Origin: Lasioglossum baleicum
Taxonomy: Eukaryota; Arthropoda; Insecta; Hymenoptera; Halictidae
Reading direction: 5' to 3'
DNA: 64,000 nt
Assembly (NCBI RefSeq): GCF_051020765.1
Contig: NC_134944.1
Location: 3,596,001-3,660,000, forward strand
The notes beneath the pieces are model-generated. The model was not told the origin of the DNA, did no database searches, and saw only the letters and a list, made by a program, of their open reading frames with translations. A program made the position numbers and the translations under genes. Below, piece after piece: positions 1 to 12,241 of this stretch; the stretch's first letter is position 1, and each line of letters opens with the position of its first letter.

Positions 1-2040
1 AACTTCGCTACTCCTCTATTAATATGGAAACAGACAGACACTGTTACATAGTTCCTAAATTTCCTGGCGGGGTGCACTCTGACGTATTTGGTTAATGCGC
101 TGAAAACCATGTATTTTATGACAAGTGTAACACTGTAGAATACATTTCTAAATATATTATAGATGGCGCACGTTAAAGTACCCATTCAGGCCAGCACCAC
201 TGGTCAAGTCAAAGGAAATAAAATTAAGAAATGCAGCATAGAACAAAGCACACAATATTATTTAACCGTCGTGCAAAAACGTGGGGCGTTAAGAAACTTC
301 GGTATGATTCTGAGGCGTATCAGGGTCACGTAAGAGGGAAGTAGAAGTGCATTGGGAACGTGTCCATCGGCACCGTTAAATCGGTATGGAATTGATTAGA
401 ATGTAGCCGGATGGCAAACGCACGAGGCGCTCGTAAAACATTAACGACTTGGTAACTTGTCTCCCACATTCTCGGGCCGGGTTTGCTCGGGCTCATTGCT
501 GGCAACACGTGCGTTTCATTGTCAGTGTTAAGGTAACAGGAGAGAAAAGAGAGAGAAAGAGAGAGATGAACGTTAGTAATACAGTCCTCCAGCAGTGCGA
601 GAGCCCACGCCAGTCGAACCTTAGAAATATTCGGACCGCGATCCTTCGAAGGTTATTTTATGGAAGCGAAACGAGCGACGCCCACGCTCCGAAACGTTGG
701 TTTGCTCGGCATAGCGTGCGATGTGCCAGATGATACTGACGCCGGTAATACCTACGTCTATCCATCCACGTTCGGCCGCCGGTATATATCTTCCCATTAG
801 TCTCTGCCCACGTCGGGCCAGCTTCTCTCTCTCGCGGCACGTGGGTCGTTGACTTTGACTGACTCGCCTGCTACACGCTCTCCATTCCTATCTTTCATTG
901 TCTTTCCTGCTCGTCCAGCTCTTCTTTTTTCCATTCCTCGCCTGCCCTTCGTTATTGCCTTCTGACGAAGCTACGATCTTTTTGCGGACGATCGGCCCGG
1001 GAACCCGAGTCGGGCCCGTTTACTCAGATCTACGAGATCCACGGGAACGCTCTGGATCCCCGCGGATTGCTCGCCATCATTACCACGTTTTCATTAGCTC
1101 GCTTTCTTGTTTGTGTGTTTGTTTGTTCGGTGGCAAATTATTTTCCACCTCTGTTCAGATTACTTCGAGATTACTTCTTCTTCTTTTAATTATCTTGTAC
1201 ACAGTGCAAACTATTACACTGATGTCCTGAAATTTTTTTGATACGGTCAAACTAAAACATTTTTTTAATATGATACATTCAAGGAAAAAATGTTTACATC
1301 GATCGCAAGAAACTGGGACCATCTAGAACATTATTTCTTCTTTTAATTATCTCGTACAGTGGAAACTGATGTCCTCAAATCGTTTTAATATGATCACTGT
1401 TTTAAATTGTACGTAGCCATTCTTGTCATAAATGCCACCACCAAGTTTCGGTCGTTAACAATGTAAAAATCGGAAAGACGTTTCTCAATTTACTTATTTC
1501 CCCGTCGAATAATTTCGCAGCCCCGAAGAATGTTAATACACGTTTTTCGTATCGTCTCCCCCCCCTCGCCCCCCGGTAGTCTGACCCCCTTCCGCCCCGC
1601 GGCAATTTCTTTTAGGGGCCCACGAGAGAGAGAGAGGAGAAAACTTATCGATGCGGCCGGCATTAATTACGTCGGCACGCGGACCCGTTCGGGGGAACTT
1701 ATTTCGCGGGCCGAGACTTTACGTCCTCTCGCCGTTGTAAAATTGTACGTATGACGGCGCGAGGGGGTGCTCGCCCGGACGTTGGTAATTTATGCGCCGG
1801 ATTTAACTCCCGCTCCTGCTCTGCCCGTATACTATACGCGGAGTTCAAATGAGTTTCACGTACTCCCAGGAAATCGTTGGAGATCGTTAGCGGCGTGATC
1901 GAGTGCGCACGGTCCGTTCACAATGGTTAAAAATCATTGATAAATGTCTCGGATTTTGATAAAACACCTCTCTCATCCTTGCAAATCTAATTAGCTATTA
2001 ATACGTCGCAGCTATGGGCTGGGAACCCGCTTTTCGTGGC
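1..2040. other. Gene-free stretch with simple repeats and a local duplication
   Basis: No coding exon is recognised. It holds a GA-rich run at 540-567, a segment at 1080-1140 that recurs near 30144, a short direct duplication (1176-1250 and 1334-1400, both containing cttcttttaattatc and tgatgtcct), and a GA run at 1625-1640. The open frames are short and overlap on both strands, as expected of CpG-rich non-coding DNA. Confidence 0.5.
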
Positions 2041-2089
2041 CGAAAACCATTATTTCAAGGTGTAATGTTATATTTAGAGTGCAAAATTT

Positions 2090-2210
2090 CATCCCCTAAT
2101 AGTTTTCTACACTTCAAAACAGCGTAACACTGTTTTTAAACTTCTAATTTTTCGCTGTTTCATATTTCCCCTAGCCAATTTCGCCGTAAACGCATAAAAA
2201 TCGCAGTCTA
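2090..2210 (-). mobile_element. hAT-like MITE family A, fragment
   Basis: Read on the minus strand this begins tagactgcgatttttatgcg and continues with internal sequence shared with the copy at 2930-3224 (both include gtagaaaact followed by a taggggatgaaa block). Only one inverted-repeat end is clear; the other end is truncated or decayed. Confidence 0.6.
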
Positions 2211-2929
2211 GCTATACAGTAAAGCCGCGTTTACTGTCCGCGATCGAGTACACGATCACTGTCCAGTGCCTACCCACTCCACTATCATTCTGCCCTTCTC
2301 TACGTTCGGCTTTCTTTTGAACTCTTGACGCGTCCGTGCAGAACACAGACTGTAGAACAGTAAACGCGACTTTTATTATGAATATTACGAGTAAAAAATA
2401 TATGTAGATATTTAAATTGACACTTGGACGAGCTAATTTCAACAAACACCGGCCGAGAATGAGTTCGAGCGTCATTCGATCGAACGAAGCCGTCTCGATC
2501 GAATTGGATCCTCGCGGTAAAAAGGAGGAACGTTCGATCACGGAGGACGGGGAAAGAAAAGAGGAGGGCGATGACTATACCGAGGCGCTCGATCCACGAA
2601 GACACATAACAAGATACTGCCAGGAGGAGAACGAGAAGCCGAGCAATAATTTATCACGTAAAAGGCATCGCCTTCGGGGCCCGATAAATGCTCGCCGATA
2701 GGTCACGCCTGTCCCAATGAGAGGCGAAACACGGCGGCATAGTGCGCGAGATCGCCTAACCACGATGCTTAAATAGGGAGACACCGTGAAACGTCGCCGA
2801 TCGGACTGGTATTTCCGCTCGTTACGAATTATGCGCCGATCATGCTCCGTCGTGGATCAGTCTTTCGAATTACACGGTCGTTCGCATAATCGCGAGTCGC
2901 GAATGGTCCGCAAACACACCCTTGATAAT

Positions 2930-3224
2930 TGGACTGCGGATTTTTATGAATTCGCGAAGAAATTAGCTGGCTGAAATATAAAACAGTGAGAAATTAGAAG
3001 AGTCTAAGAGCAGTGTTGTTTTCAGGTGTAGAAAACTGTTAGGGGATGAAACGAATTTTTATTGAACTCCTGCTATCCACAAAAACAGAAGAAACCTGAG
3101 AGCATTGTTAAGTTGTTTTCAACGTGAAAAGACTTCTAAGGGATGAAATGAGTTTTTATTTGATCACCGATTCCCCCACAATGGATGCGGAATACTTTGA
3201 TTTCGCATAAAGATCCGCAGTCTA
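2930..3224 (+). mobile_element. hAT-like MITE family A, complete copy with 8-bp duplication
   Basis: The left end is tggactgcggatttttatg and the right end is gcataaagatccgcagtcta, imperfect inverted repeats of about 18 bp. The flanks TTGATAAT (2922-2929) and CTGATAAT (3225-3232) match at 7 of 8 positions, a good target-site duplication for the hAT superfamily. The element is non-autonomous: about 295 bp with no transposase. Two internal blocks ending in ggatgaaa are partly duplicated. Confidence 0.75.
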
Positions 3225-5228
3225 CTGATAATACTTTGCGATTCGGACGGATTTGAAATAAATGAAACGCGGAGGGGAAGCTGAAATATTCACCCTCAAT
3301 TAAGCAGACATAGTTGCTCTATAAACTGGAATCGGCCGCGCACGATAAAACTTTAAATACGAGCGCGCGAACGAGTAATCCGATTCCGAAGGGCTACTTT
3401 TCGATACGAGTTCGGGAACCTTTCACCGAGGGATTATAGATATATGCTAATGGTACAAATGCTAATCGCCTGCACTTCGAACGCAATGCAAATGCTCCGC
3501 GTTGCTCCCCGGGAAAAGGAGAGACAGAGAGAGACTTAATTAGACAGATGTAAATCGACATTTGATAACATTCCGCATTCGCTAATTACCTGGAGTTGTC
3601 CGACAAGTTCGACCATCGAAAATCAACTTCGCGTACCTCGTAACATTTGATCAGTAATATGCGAACCTGCAACTCGAGTCCGAGTTATGTGAAATATCCT
3701 GTCTTTTTACATTCCCCGCTTCGACGGAACATTATCCTGTTACTCGGCAACTGGACGATTATCTTTTTGCGCGGCGCTCGAATTGGGACAGATTTAAGAT
3801 GGAGTCATTTCAGACTGGATTTTATGCAGTTACGATAAAGACGATGCACTGTGTACGTTATAGTTCGTTATATTAAATTTATTAACGAGAAGAATAAATT
3901 TCTGCTTAGCTGCAGCTGCAATTGACACGTGCAATGTTTATTTCGCATTAAAATCGTGCAGTTCTGTCACATTTTGAAGAAAACATTCGGATCAATTCGT
4001 AATTTAATTCATATATCGTTTCCATTATTTGTAACTACTTGTTTCCCAATCACTCACTGGCAACATGGATTTCTGGTTTACAAGCAAAATTACCTAACTA
4101 GTAGATAGATAATAGTTACGAATTTAATAAAGAAATTGCTTAAAACCTACTTGTGCAGTTCTGATTTCCAAGATTCGAGTACTACTTGTGAAAGATTCGA
4201 CTCCTTTCAACATCGAAGTACTTATAAGTAACCTTTTTTTTTTTTAAAACGAAGATTTGTTTGGCTGCCGCAGAGGCAACGCGGAGATTGAAAAGTGGCT
4301 TGAAGAATCCGGAATGACGCGGAGTGGGAGCGTTGCGGTAAAAACGTGAAGAATTAGGGCCCGATACCGTTGACCCAGTGGAACAAAAGAATTTCCTCCA
4401 CTTATCCGGTTTCGAAAACCGCGGGTTTCATTGTCCGCTTTGCTCAAAGGTTCCCCCGTAGCTATGCTGATTATTCGCGGATCAGGTAATCCCATCGGAC
4501 AGGCCGTGAAAGGAGCAATTTGTTCGTCGTTCGCCGATTACTATCTCGTGTTACCTCTTTTTCTTTTCCATGGAACAGCAACGCTGTGACACCGAAAACC
4601 ACTAAATGCCGCTTAAGTCATTCGATGTACAAGCTAGCCGCGGAGGGCCACCGGCCCCGTAATTGCACGACATTCCTCTCTTCAGGAACGAGGGGGGGCA
4701 CCGTCATTATACAGGTGGGGCACGGCAATTCGCCGTCGCAGCGCCTCCTGCGACCACCTTTTTCCCCTTTTTATCGGTTTCGCGATCCTTTCTTCGCGAT
4801 CCGGCGCATTCTGCCGATAAAACTCCGTGATTCTTGCCCGTTCCCTTTGGGACCAAAGGTGTAATTGGGATTCGGCCTCTTTCCTTTTTCCCCGTCTCTC
4901 GCATCTCCACCTCCGATCGCCGATTTCGTAGTTTACGCCGATGAGTTTTCAGAATTTCACCGACCTCCAACATCCTGCTGCAAGTTTTTTTGCTGCAGCT
5001 GCTACATATTAACCGCTAAACACCCGTTCGATCAACGATTCGCAACGATCGAGTAATTGAAACTCGATCGAAGCTGCCCAAGTCTTTTTCTCTTCGCTTC
5101 TCTTTGAACTCCATGGCGAAAAAAACCATTTTTTAACCAAAGAAATTACTCTTAAACCGTAGAAATTGAAGTACCTAACAAGGCGAAGCTGAAAACCCAA
5201 TTTGCATAAAAAATGGACACGGGTAGTT
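3225..5228. other. Gene-free stretch
   Basis: No exon is supported. A degenerate family A end is visible near 3811 (agactggattttatgcag), and there is a T run of 12 at 4234-4245. The region 4250-5000 is GC-richer with overlapping short ORFs on both strands and no recognisable product. Confidence 0.4.
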
Positions 5229-5346
5229 TTCAGTTTCTTGACAGGTAAGGTAATCAAATATGCTCAACTTTAAGCGACCATAGCTCCTCAACTATTGATC
5301 TTGAGGTACTAATCTCGAGTCCGGTAAAGTAAAGTTTACCCGAATA
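5229..5346 (+). mobile_element. Partial copy of the 62-kb foldback element
   Basis: It shares the core (cagtttcttgacag, ggtaatcaaa, atgctcaac, taagcgaccatag, cctcaactattgatc) with 62166-62250. It then jumps to gagtccggtaaagtaaag, the complement of the outer left arm at about 62010, so the middle of one arm is deleted relative to the longer copy. Confidence 0.65.
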
Positions 5347-5349
5347 AAA

Positions 5350-7630
5350 ATATATTTATGTTGGAGCCACATATAAAGATCTACGTAACCGGTTACGTAC
5401 AATTGATCGCACATTTGTCGTGTACCTTCAAATAAGATTTGTTTGCGATACCGTTGGAAAAATCGAAAAGCTCGATAATAGCGCCCCTAACTCGTTCCCC
5501 GCGTTGCCGGGAACAATTAAGATTGCCGAGCGAAATCCGCCGGCTAACGAGCATTCTCCATTCGCGTTCGCCCGTGGCTCGTTATTGTTGTGTACTTTGC
5601 TCTTTTAACGACGCGGATTTATCCCGCGATAATCGATCAAGAGGAATACAATGGACGATTCGCAGCCGCGGACCAGCATCGTTGCGTGCCGGTGTCCAAC
5701 ATCGCGTCGTTATCGCGTTATGCTATTTTACATTCCCGCCTCTTTCAAAGAAGAATGGTACCTCTACATATAGCTTACACAATATTTCCTGCAAAAATTA
5801 ATTCCTAGAAACAGTGTCCATGTTTTTAACCACTTTATTCGAGTCTCGAAGCGTTTCGTCACATTCTACCCTACCGGATCCTTTATTCAGTGAAACGAAC
5901 AACGTCACCAGGTCCGGTAGTCTTGATTACGAAACTGATTAATCAAATGTTTGATCATTCGGTCCGCGCGTCATCCAATTAGTTCGGATAATCGAGATCC
6001 AACGTTGGGTCTCTGTGACGTGTTCCCCGGTATGCACTCGCGTTAATTATTGCGCAGGTGTATTATATAAAGCTGCACGTCCGCGTAGAATGGATCGTAC
6101 GTGGCTAGAAGCGTGCGTCGCAAAGTAAACTTTACACGATTAGGAAACAGAGTGTATTATGCGTCGGCCACGCTTATTACGTTGCCTTTGTGTGCCGGGA
6201 AATCGATGTTAATTGCATACACGTCCCTATAATTTGCAATTTCGTGTACAATTCTATTAAACATTTATGGCCCTGCTGTACTTGCCACTCCGTTCCCGCG
6301 GCCGTTTCCCTGCGCTGTTTCGTCCGATTCAATCGGAAGTGCGCGGCTGCATGCGCATTTCATTCTTCATTCATTTCGAATGCATTTTCGCTCGACATAT
6401 TTCAAGATACAATTGGGATTCAAGATTCTTTTGGGACGGAACTATGAGAGCTTTTGGCGTGAAACTTTTTCGGCTGTTTTTTGTCGCACTGCTTCAGGAA
6501 TGTTCACAAATTTTTTGGCATAGGAGAACTCAGAATTGAACGTGCTACGAGCGATCGAGCATTAGCCCCTAACCGTACCATTTTCTTTGCAGTTACAGTG
6601 ATCGAAACTCTTTATCCCCAAAAGTGTCGGAGGCTAAATTTATTTGGATGCTTAAAAGTTGATTACAAAGGGGGGGATCCAATTTTATTCCATTTATGAC
6701 TTCTAAATTTTTTAAAAAAAAGGGTAGAATATAAAATTCGGCAGAATTTAGTACAATTTCTATCCCACTTCCTTAAAATTCGTCTGCAAAAATTGAATAG
6801 ACATCCGCAGTGATATTCGTTAGACTTTGTTAAAATCTTCACGACGAGCGTGACTCGTTAAAGCACGACAATGGGCTAAAAGTATGGTTGACATGGTCGA
6901 AAATATGGTGGAGCGAGTTTTCATAAAGAACACAGTCGCAGGTTAAATTGCGAGAGGCAAACTGGTACGTTCGGCGTTATTTACAGTCGGCGTGTTCGAA
7001 TAACACGTATTAATTTCGTCTTCATTACAGACCGCGCGCGCGGTACGCTAAGGTCACGCTATCGCCTAGGTTGCATCAATGAGCGGCAACGTGTTATTTG
7101 CATTATCTCGCAGGAAAAGCGTGTACCGTGTAAGGTATAATAATTTTCCTTCGCCGAGTCGAGTCGAGTCGAGTCGGGGCGAACGATATTCGCACGTGCG
7201 CCCGTTTGCACGCAGCCGATGCATGCAGATACACCGCCGCGCGGCAACAACAGCACACGGCCCCGTGATTCACGGCTCCTGGGCTTTGCACCCTGTGCAT
7301 GCGCCGCGAGCATTAATGCCATGTTAGCGGTGCACTTTTCCCCGGAGTTAATGCACCAGCAAATTCGCATTTAAAGTATCCATTCACCGATGCCGACGTC
7401 GACGTCCGTTCAGGCTTGAACGCTGTTTAACGACGTCGTCCGCGTCGATGTTCCACCGCAAAACAATAGGAATACCCCGCGCGCGGCTGTTCTTCCTCGA
7501 TGAAACTGCCTTTACAAGTATGGCGGAGCCTCTGCCATCCGAATTACCGGAGTAACAATCGCGTTTTGATAGTACGCACTCGCTCAGACGTTTTATCGAA
7601 CCGCAGTGGACGACCAGAGGACTTGAAAAT
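5350..7630. other. Gene-free stretch with decayed repeats
   Basis: No coding exon is recognised. A family A-like end occurs at about 6800 (gacatccgcag), an element E motif at 6831-6868, and (GAGTC)n at 7156-7175. The short ORFs overlap on both strands. Confidence 0.4.
6831..6868 (+). repeat. Dispersed repeat E (TTAAAATCTTCACGACGAG... type)
   Basis: A block with taaaatcttcacgacgagcg and then tgactcgttaaa recurs at 8221-8250 and 61523-61555. Three copies on the same strand show a dispersed family, but the full extent and type cannot be set from this window. Confidence 0.5.
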
Positions 7631-7636
7631 TGACTT

Positions 7637-7720
7637 TTAACCCTCTGTGACTCTGAGGCGCCGGTAAAAATTGCCATAACATTGTTCAAAACAGTTTTAT
7701 CATTATTAATTCTTGCCTGT
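7637..7720 (+). mobile_element. TTAA-CCC-terminus MITE end (family C)
   Basis: It begins TTAACCCTCTGTGACTC and continues gaggcgcc, resembling the other TTAACCCTTTGCACTCGA-type ends at 16743, 17870, 36131 and 36962. The second end is not clear. Confidence 0.35.
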
Positions 7721-8220
7721 ATTCTGTAAATTGTATAAAGTGTATAAAATGTAAAGAAAATTATATAGAATACAAATGATCTGGGTTGTGAAAGAAGTGT
7801 CTTTCGTTCGAAAAAATATCGTTATTTCCGAACCAGGGGCAGAGTGAACTTTTGCGGGGGTTCTATGATATTGTCGGGGGTTGTCACGTAACAGTTTTAA
7901 TTACGGTTGTCGGACTAATGTGCTTACCCAAGCGACGCGAGCTGTTGTCGCTTGCTGCGGTGCACGCGACACACACCTAGCACCAGCTGTCTTCCGCTTT
8001 TCCCACCTACCGCCCTCTTTTTTTCTGCCTTCAACGATCCGGAGAACTGTTAGGTACTATGATGCCGGATGATCGGCGAGATTAGTCCCGCGACGCCTCT
8101 GTTGCACGTGAAATGTCCGATTTTAATGCCCGAAAAATGTCGCGGAATATTTATTGTAACGCTTGAACATTGACCAGAAGCGAATCAAATTTTATTTCAC
8201 TTAAAAAGTAAAAGTTGTTT

Positions 8221-8250
8221 GAAATCTTCGCGACGAGTGTGACTCGATTA
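8221..8250 (+). repeat. Dispersed repeat E, second copy
   Basis: It contains gaaatcttcgcgacgagtgt followed by gactcgatta, matching the blocks at 6831 and 61523 with a few substitutions. Confidence 0.45.
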
Positions 8251-8259
8251 AAAATATAG

Positions 8260-11200
8260 GAGTCGCGAAGTTTCGGGCAAATGTGCCTAGAAATAACGGA
8301 ACGGTAGAACTTGAATTGACACGGGTGAAATTGGACGAGGTTTAAACAAGATTGAGAGTCATTTTTCGACACCAGGGCTGAAACGATGCAGAGTTGCGAG
8401 AGGGCGGAGAAATCCAGATTGCGCGGAAAGATTCGCCGAGTTCGGTAATGAGAGTCGGTCAACTTGGCGAGTGAATTAACCAGCCGGGTGGTTGAGAGAG
8501 CGTTGCTTAACTTTCGCTTCGAGCGAGCGGCTATCGCGATGAAAAATAAAGTTTCACGCGACAGCGGCAGGGAGACGGCGCGGCGTAATGGCTGGTCGCG
8601 CAGAGTGCAACGCGCGACAAAACAGGGGGTGAGTTATCGTGACGCATTGCCGGCTGCAATTCGAACGCACGTGGCCGCGTCATTCTTATCAGTGGCGATC
8701 AGGCTGCGGGGCTGTATCAGTGCCGTCGGCACCGCTTATCGTCGCCGACGCCAAACGTCGAATCGGCACGCGTTATAAATTGTCCTTCTCGCGCATATTC
8801 GCCCGGCTTGCCTGCCTGCCTCGACGAAAAACTAGTTCCCTTCGGTAATTTGCGCAACGCGAAACGGCCACAAGCAAATAACCGGGCCGAGATACGCGAA
8901 CAAACGATATAATGACAAGACAAATTGCGCTCTGTGTGTCGCTGTCTTTCTCCGGCGATTTTTTTCTCCTCAATTTCGACGCAGTCGAACTGGGACGACG
9001 ATCGTTATGCTCTCTTAGAACTCGCCTTTGATTACCGTCATTTCGTGACCGTGGCGGATTAACCCCTTGACTCCGTGATTCGTCGAGTAACTAGCCTGTG
9101 CCGTTGTTTCATTGTTAGGCGCTTTTTGCAGTGGATCGTCAAATTACACAGGTTCCAGAGAATCGAATTTATTTTAAGGTGAAATTAGATGCCGAATTAA
9201 AATTGAATTAATCCGAAAAAATCGATTGCATTAATCATTACAGACTGTCCGGCGAATCCTTCGAATATCCTTCACGATCTTTTTGGGAATGAGGAATTTC
9301 TTGACCACCGACGAATGTATTTTCGGTATTGGAAGGTGATTAGAGCCCGATTTTTTCGATTTTGAGTCCATTTTGTTCGATGATCATTTTCCCAAACAGA
9401 ATAAATAAGAAAATTTGATTGATTAAAGTTCGTTGCTTGATTAAAATAATTTGGGTTTCACTTCACCTTAATTCAATTTTATGATGTTTACCTCTATCTA
9501 TTTGTTTAAGTTACTGAAAAGAGAGAGATAAATTTTCTGCGAAAGTCAGCAGTCTAATTACGATACGACGGGGGTGGGTTTATTTGTTATGGAACAGACA
9601 AGGAATAAGCCTCGTTTTGCCCCGCTTTTCGCTCGTTTAGCAATCGACGGAACGATTTTCTACGACGCCGAGGGTTCGAAAGAGGAAAAGAGGGAAGTGA
9701 ACCGCGCGAGGGTGTGGGGGGAGTTGCTCGGCCGGAGCGAAATTTACCAGCTCGCGTTAATTGGAATTCAAAGGGCATTAGCGTATTTGTTTACGTGGCA
9801 GGAGCTCCGTTTGGGGCGCAGCAGACTGGCTACGAGCCGAGAATAATTTGCCTGTTGGCTGTTCGTCATTGATATCTACGCGGTCGGCTTTATCTTTTCA
9901 ATGTATTAATTAGCTTCGGCGTGCCGGTTGACGATTAACGCTTAGCTGACTGTGTAATAGACTGGGATTTCGCTGAATTTCGGGCTACGCAAATAGATAT
10001 CTCGACGCGGCTGCTCGAATCGGCAGAATGTAATGCGCGTCGGCCATTAACTTTCCAATGCGCGATTCAATCACATTTCAACCGTGTATCACCGCGCCGT
10101 GTTGACTTTAAGCGGTCTAATTATCTGTTAATTTTTCTACTAAATCATCCTTCTACTAAAGCATCTTCTACTGCATTATCCCCTTAACAAATTATACTTC
10201 CTGCTGATTTTAAGTGGTCTGAATATTTTCTAATTCTTCTGCTAAATGATTTTATCATTTATTTCCGAACCACATGTAACATATAAAACCGGGAGCGTCT
10301 AAAATTAGCGAGAAAAGTGACGCAAATAACCCTCCCCTCGGACAGAAAATCATCCCTTAACAAATTAGTTCCTGCTGACTGATTTTTTTATCGTTGGATA
10401 AACTAGGACATCGATACCCGCTGTTTTACACGAGTAAAGTTCAACAGCTTCCTCACAATTGAATGTAAGACTGTTAAAAGTAAAACTGCATGATGTATTA
10501 TTTAATAATGTGTCCACATGAATCATCGTTTCAAACTCCGCTTGCTAAGACACATTTTTTTTAGTTATATCGATGAAACATTACCATAAGATTTACAGTG
10601 GAAGTATGCGAAATATGGCAACCATCTCTCACTCCCGTCTAGAATCGACAGTTCCAGTGATTCACAGTGTTTTCCACGTTGTGCCCCCGAACGCGGTCAG
10701 TCGTATTAAAGGAAAGTTTAAAAAGAGGGTTGCTTCCCTTCCAATGTATCAATTGTTTAGGGAGGAACCGGCGAAGTTTCTGTTCCGACAGAGCCCTTGA
10801 GACGCGCTCTCTACATACTAAAACTCTCACCGGAGGAAATCGGAGGGTTCTGTGTTACGAAAAAAGGACCAAATTTCGTTCCTCTGTCCACATGGGACAG
10901 ATTCCTCGTGTACATAAAGCATGTTCCTATAATACAGATCCGACGTTTATCTTCCCTTTCTTCGGTTTCGAATATGGATGTCGTCCTTTCGAAAATGTGA
11001 CTTCATTTATCTCTTACCCGTGGAAATTCTCTTCCGTCTTCTTTGCCAGACTGTTGCACAAAACTTTTCACAAAGAACACTAATTTTCTTCTGAACCCTC
11101 GAAGAACGAACTCTCGAGGAATGAGCAATCACAAAATAAAAAGTCATTAAAGGATATTAAACATATATTCTTGTAAATTGATTCAAACGTTTTCCTTAAA

Positions 11201-12040
11201 ATACGAACAGAATTTTCTTTCTGGAAAATTGGAAGCTCCCTTTCCGGAAATCAGAAGATGACTTTCACAGTTCACAATCGGTTTTCTGATTTGCCTCTAT
11301 GAATCCGCGCAAGTCGAGGGCTCACAATAAACGCACGTCTGAAAAAATAATTGGCGAGCAGCGAGGCGATTGTCAGCGGTCCACCGGAACGAATCCATCG
11401 AGGTCGTAATGGCCGGAGCAGCGATGAAAGAAAATACACCTGTCCTATAACGAGCAAGACCGTCAAATTACAAGACCGAGTTGGACAGAGGGTGCGGCCT
11501 CGTCCTCGGCGAAAAAAGGGGAATATCAAACCGTATTTCGGGGTAAAAAGTACAAGATTATCGAATAGAGAGAACGGTCGCACGGAGGGTCGGAGGCAGT
11601 GACAGCTCGCAAAAAAAGGCCAACTGTTTCTTTGAAGACGAATCGTTCGAGACACTTGTCGAGTAGAGAGAACCGGGGGCCTCTCCCGTGAGATTAAACC
11701 TTGCTGCTCCACCTTCTTCTTGTCCCGTCGACGCCTCGTTTCGAATAAAGGGAGGGAAACTCGTCTCGTCTCGGGCTGCGATAATGGTCCGGCGCATCTC
11801 GCCGATAAATCTCATTGTATTAAGGCCTCCGGCTCGGCCAAAGTATCTTCAACCCTCTGCGACCTTCTCCTCCTTAGTACGTGTCTCGAGGTCTCCAGTC
11901 CGCTCGAGTTATCGCACATATGTTACAGCCGGCTCGATCGCCTTATCGCCGATCATCAGATTTATCGGCTTCACGATTCTCCCCGGACGGTAGCGATACT
12001 CTCATTTCATAGGGGCAATTAGGTGACACGTAACCGTTAA
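8260..12040. other. Gene-free stretch
   Basis: No exon is recognised. The open frame around 8464-8778 (+) contains a GW-x-R-x-V string reminiscent of the MBD start, but no donor in the right phase follows it. Complementary blocks containing ttaaggtgaa (9174-9190 and 9455-9480) may be the ends of another decayed element. Confidence 0.35.
10100..10385 (+). repeat. Degenerate tandem duplication (~100-170 bp units)
   Basis: The block gactttaagcggtcta at about 10104 is echoed by gattttaagtggtctga at about 10206. The block cccttaacaaatta followed by ttcctgctga occurs at about 10181 and again at about 10353. The copies are diverged and interrupted. Confidence 0.5.
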
Positions 12041-12049
12041 AAAGGAACT

Positions 12050-12241
12050 TGTCTGGATTTTATGCGTTTACGACGATAATGGCCACGCACAATTTCAAGC
12101 AGTAGACATGTTCACAACATTTAAAAGCAACAATGTATTAGTTTCAGCTTAATAGAATAATTCAAAGAATACAATTTTTATTTGGCTCCTGCAATCAATG
12201 CGAACGGTTCTTTTTTGTTTTGCATAAAGATCCGCGGTCTA
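12050..12241 (+). mobile_element. hAT-like MITE family A copy
   Basis: The left end is degenerate (tgtctggattttatgcg); the right end is gcataaagatccgcggtcta. The internal tract with gtttcagcttaatag and tttatttggctcc is shared with the 59.4-kb fragment. No convincing 8-bp duplication remains. Confidence 0.6.

Noticed and set aside
5228..5250. Second fused acceptor/donor (tttcttgacag/gtaagg) as a recursive splice site
   Set aside because: Lies in a transposon-like repeat whose sibling at about 62170 has gacagttaagg and so lacks the donor; the pyrimidine tract is also short.
8464..8778. Plus-strand frame with GWSRRV, similar to the expected N-terminal half of an MBD
   Set aside because: The similarity is only a few residues, and the nearby GTGAGT donor would end the exon in phase 0, whereas the MBD exon needs two bases of a split codon.
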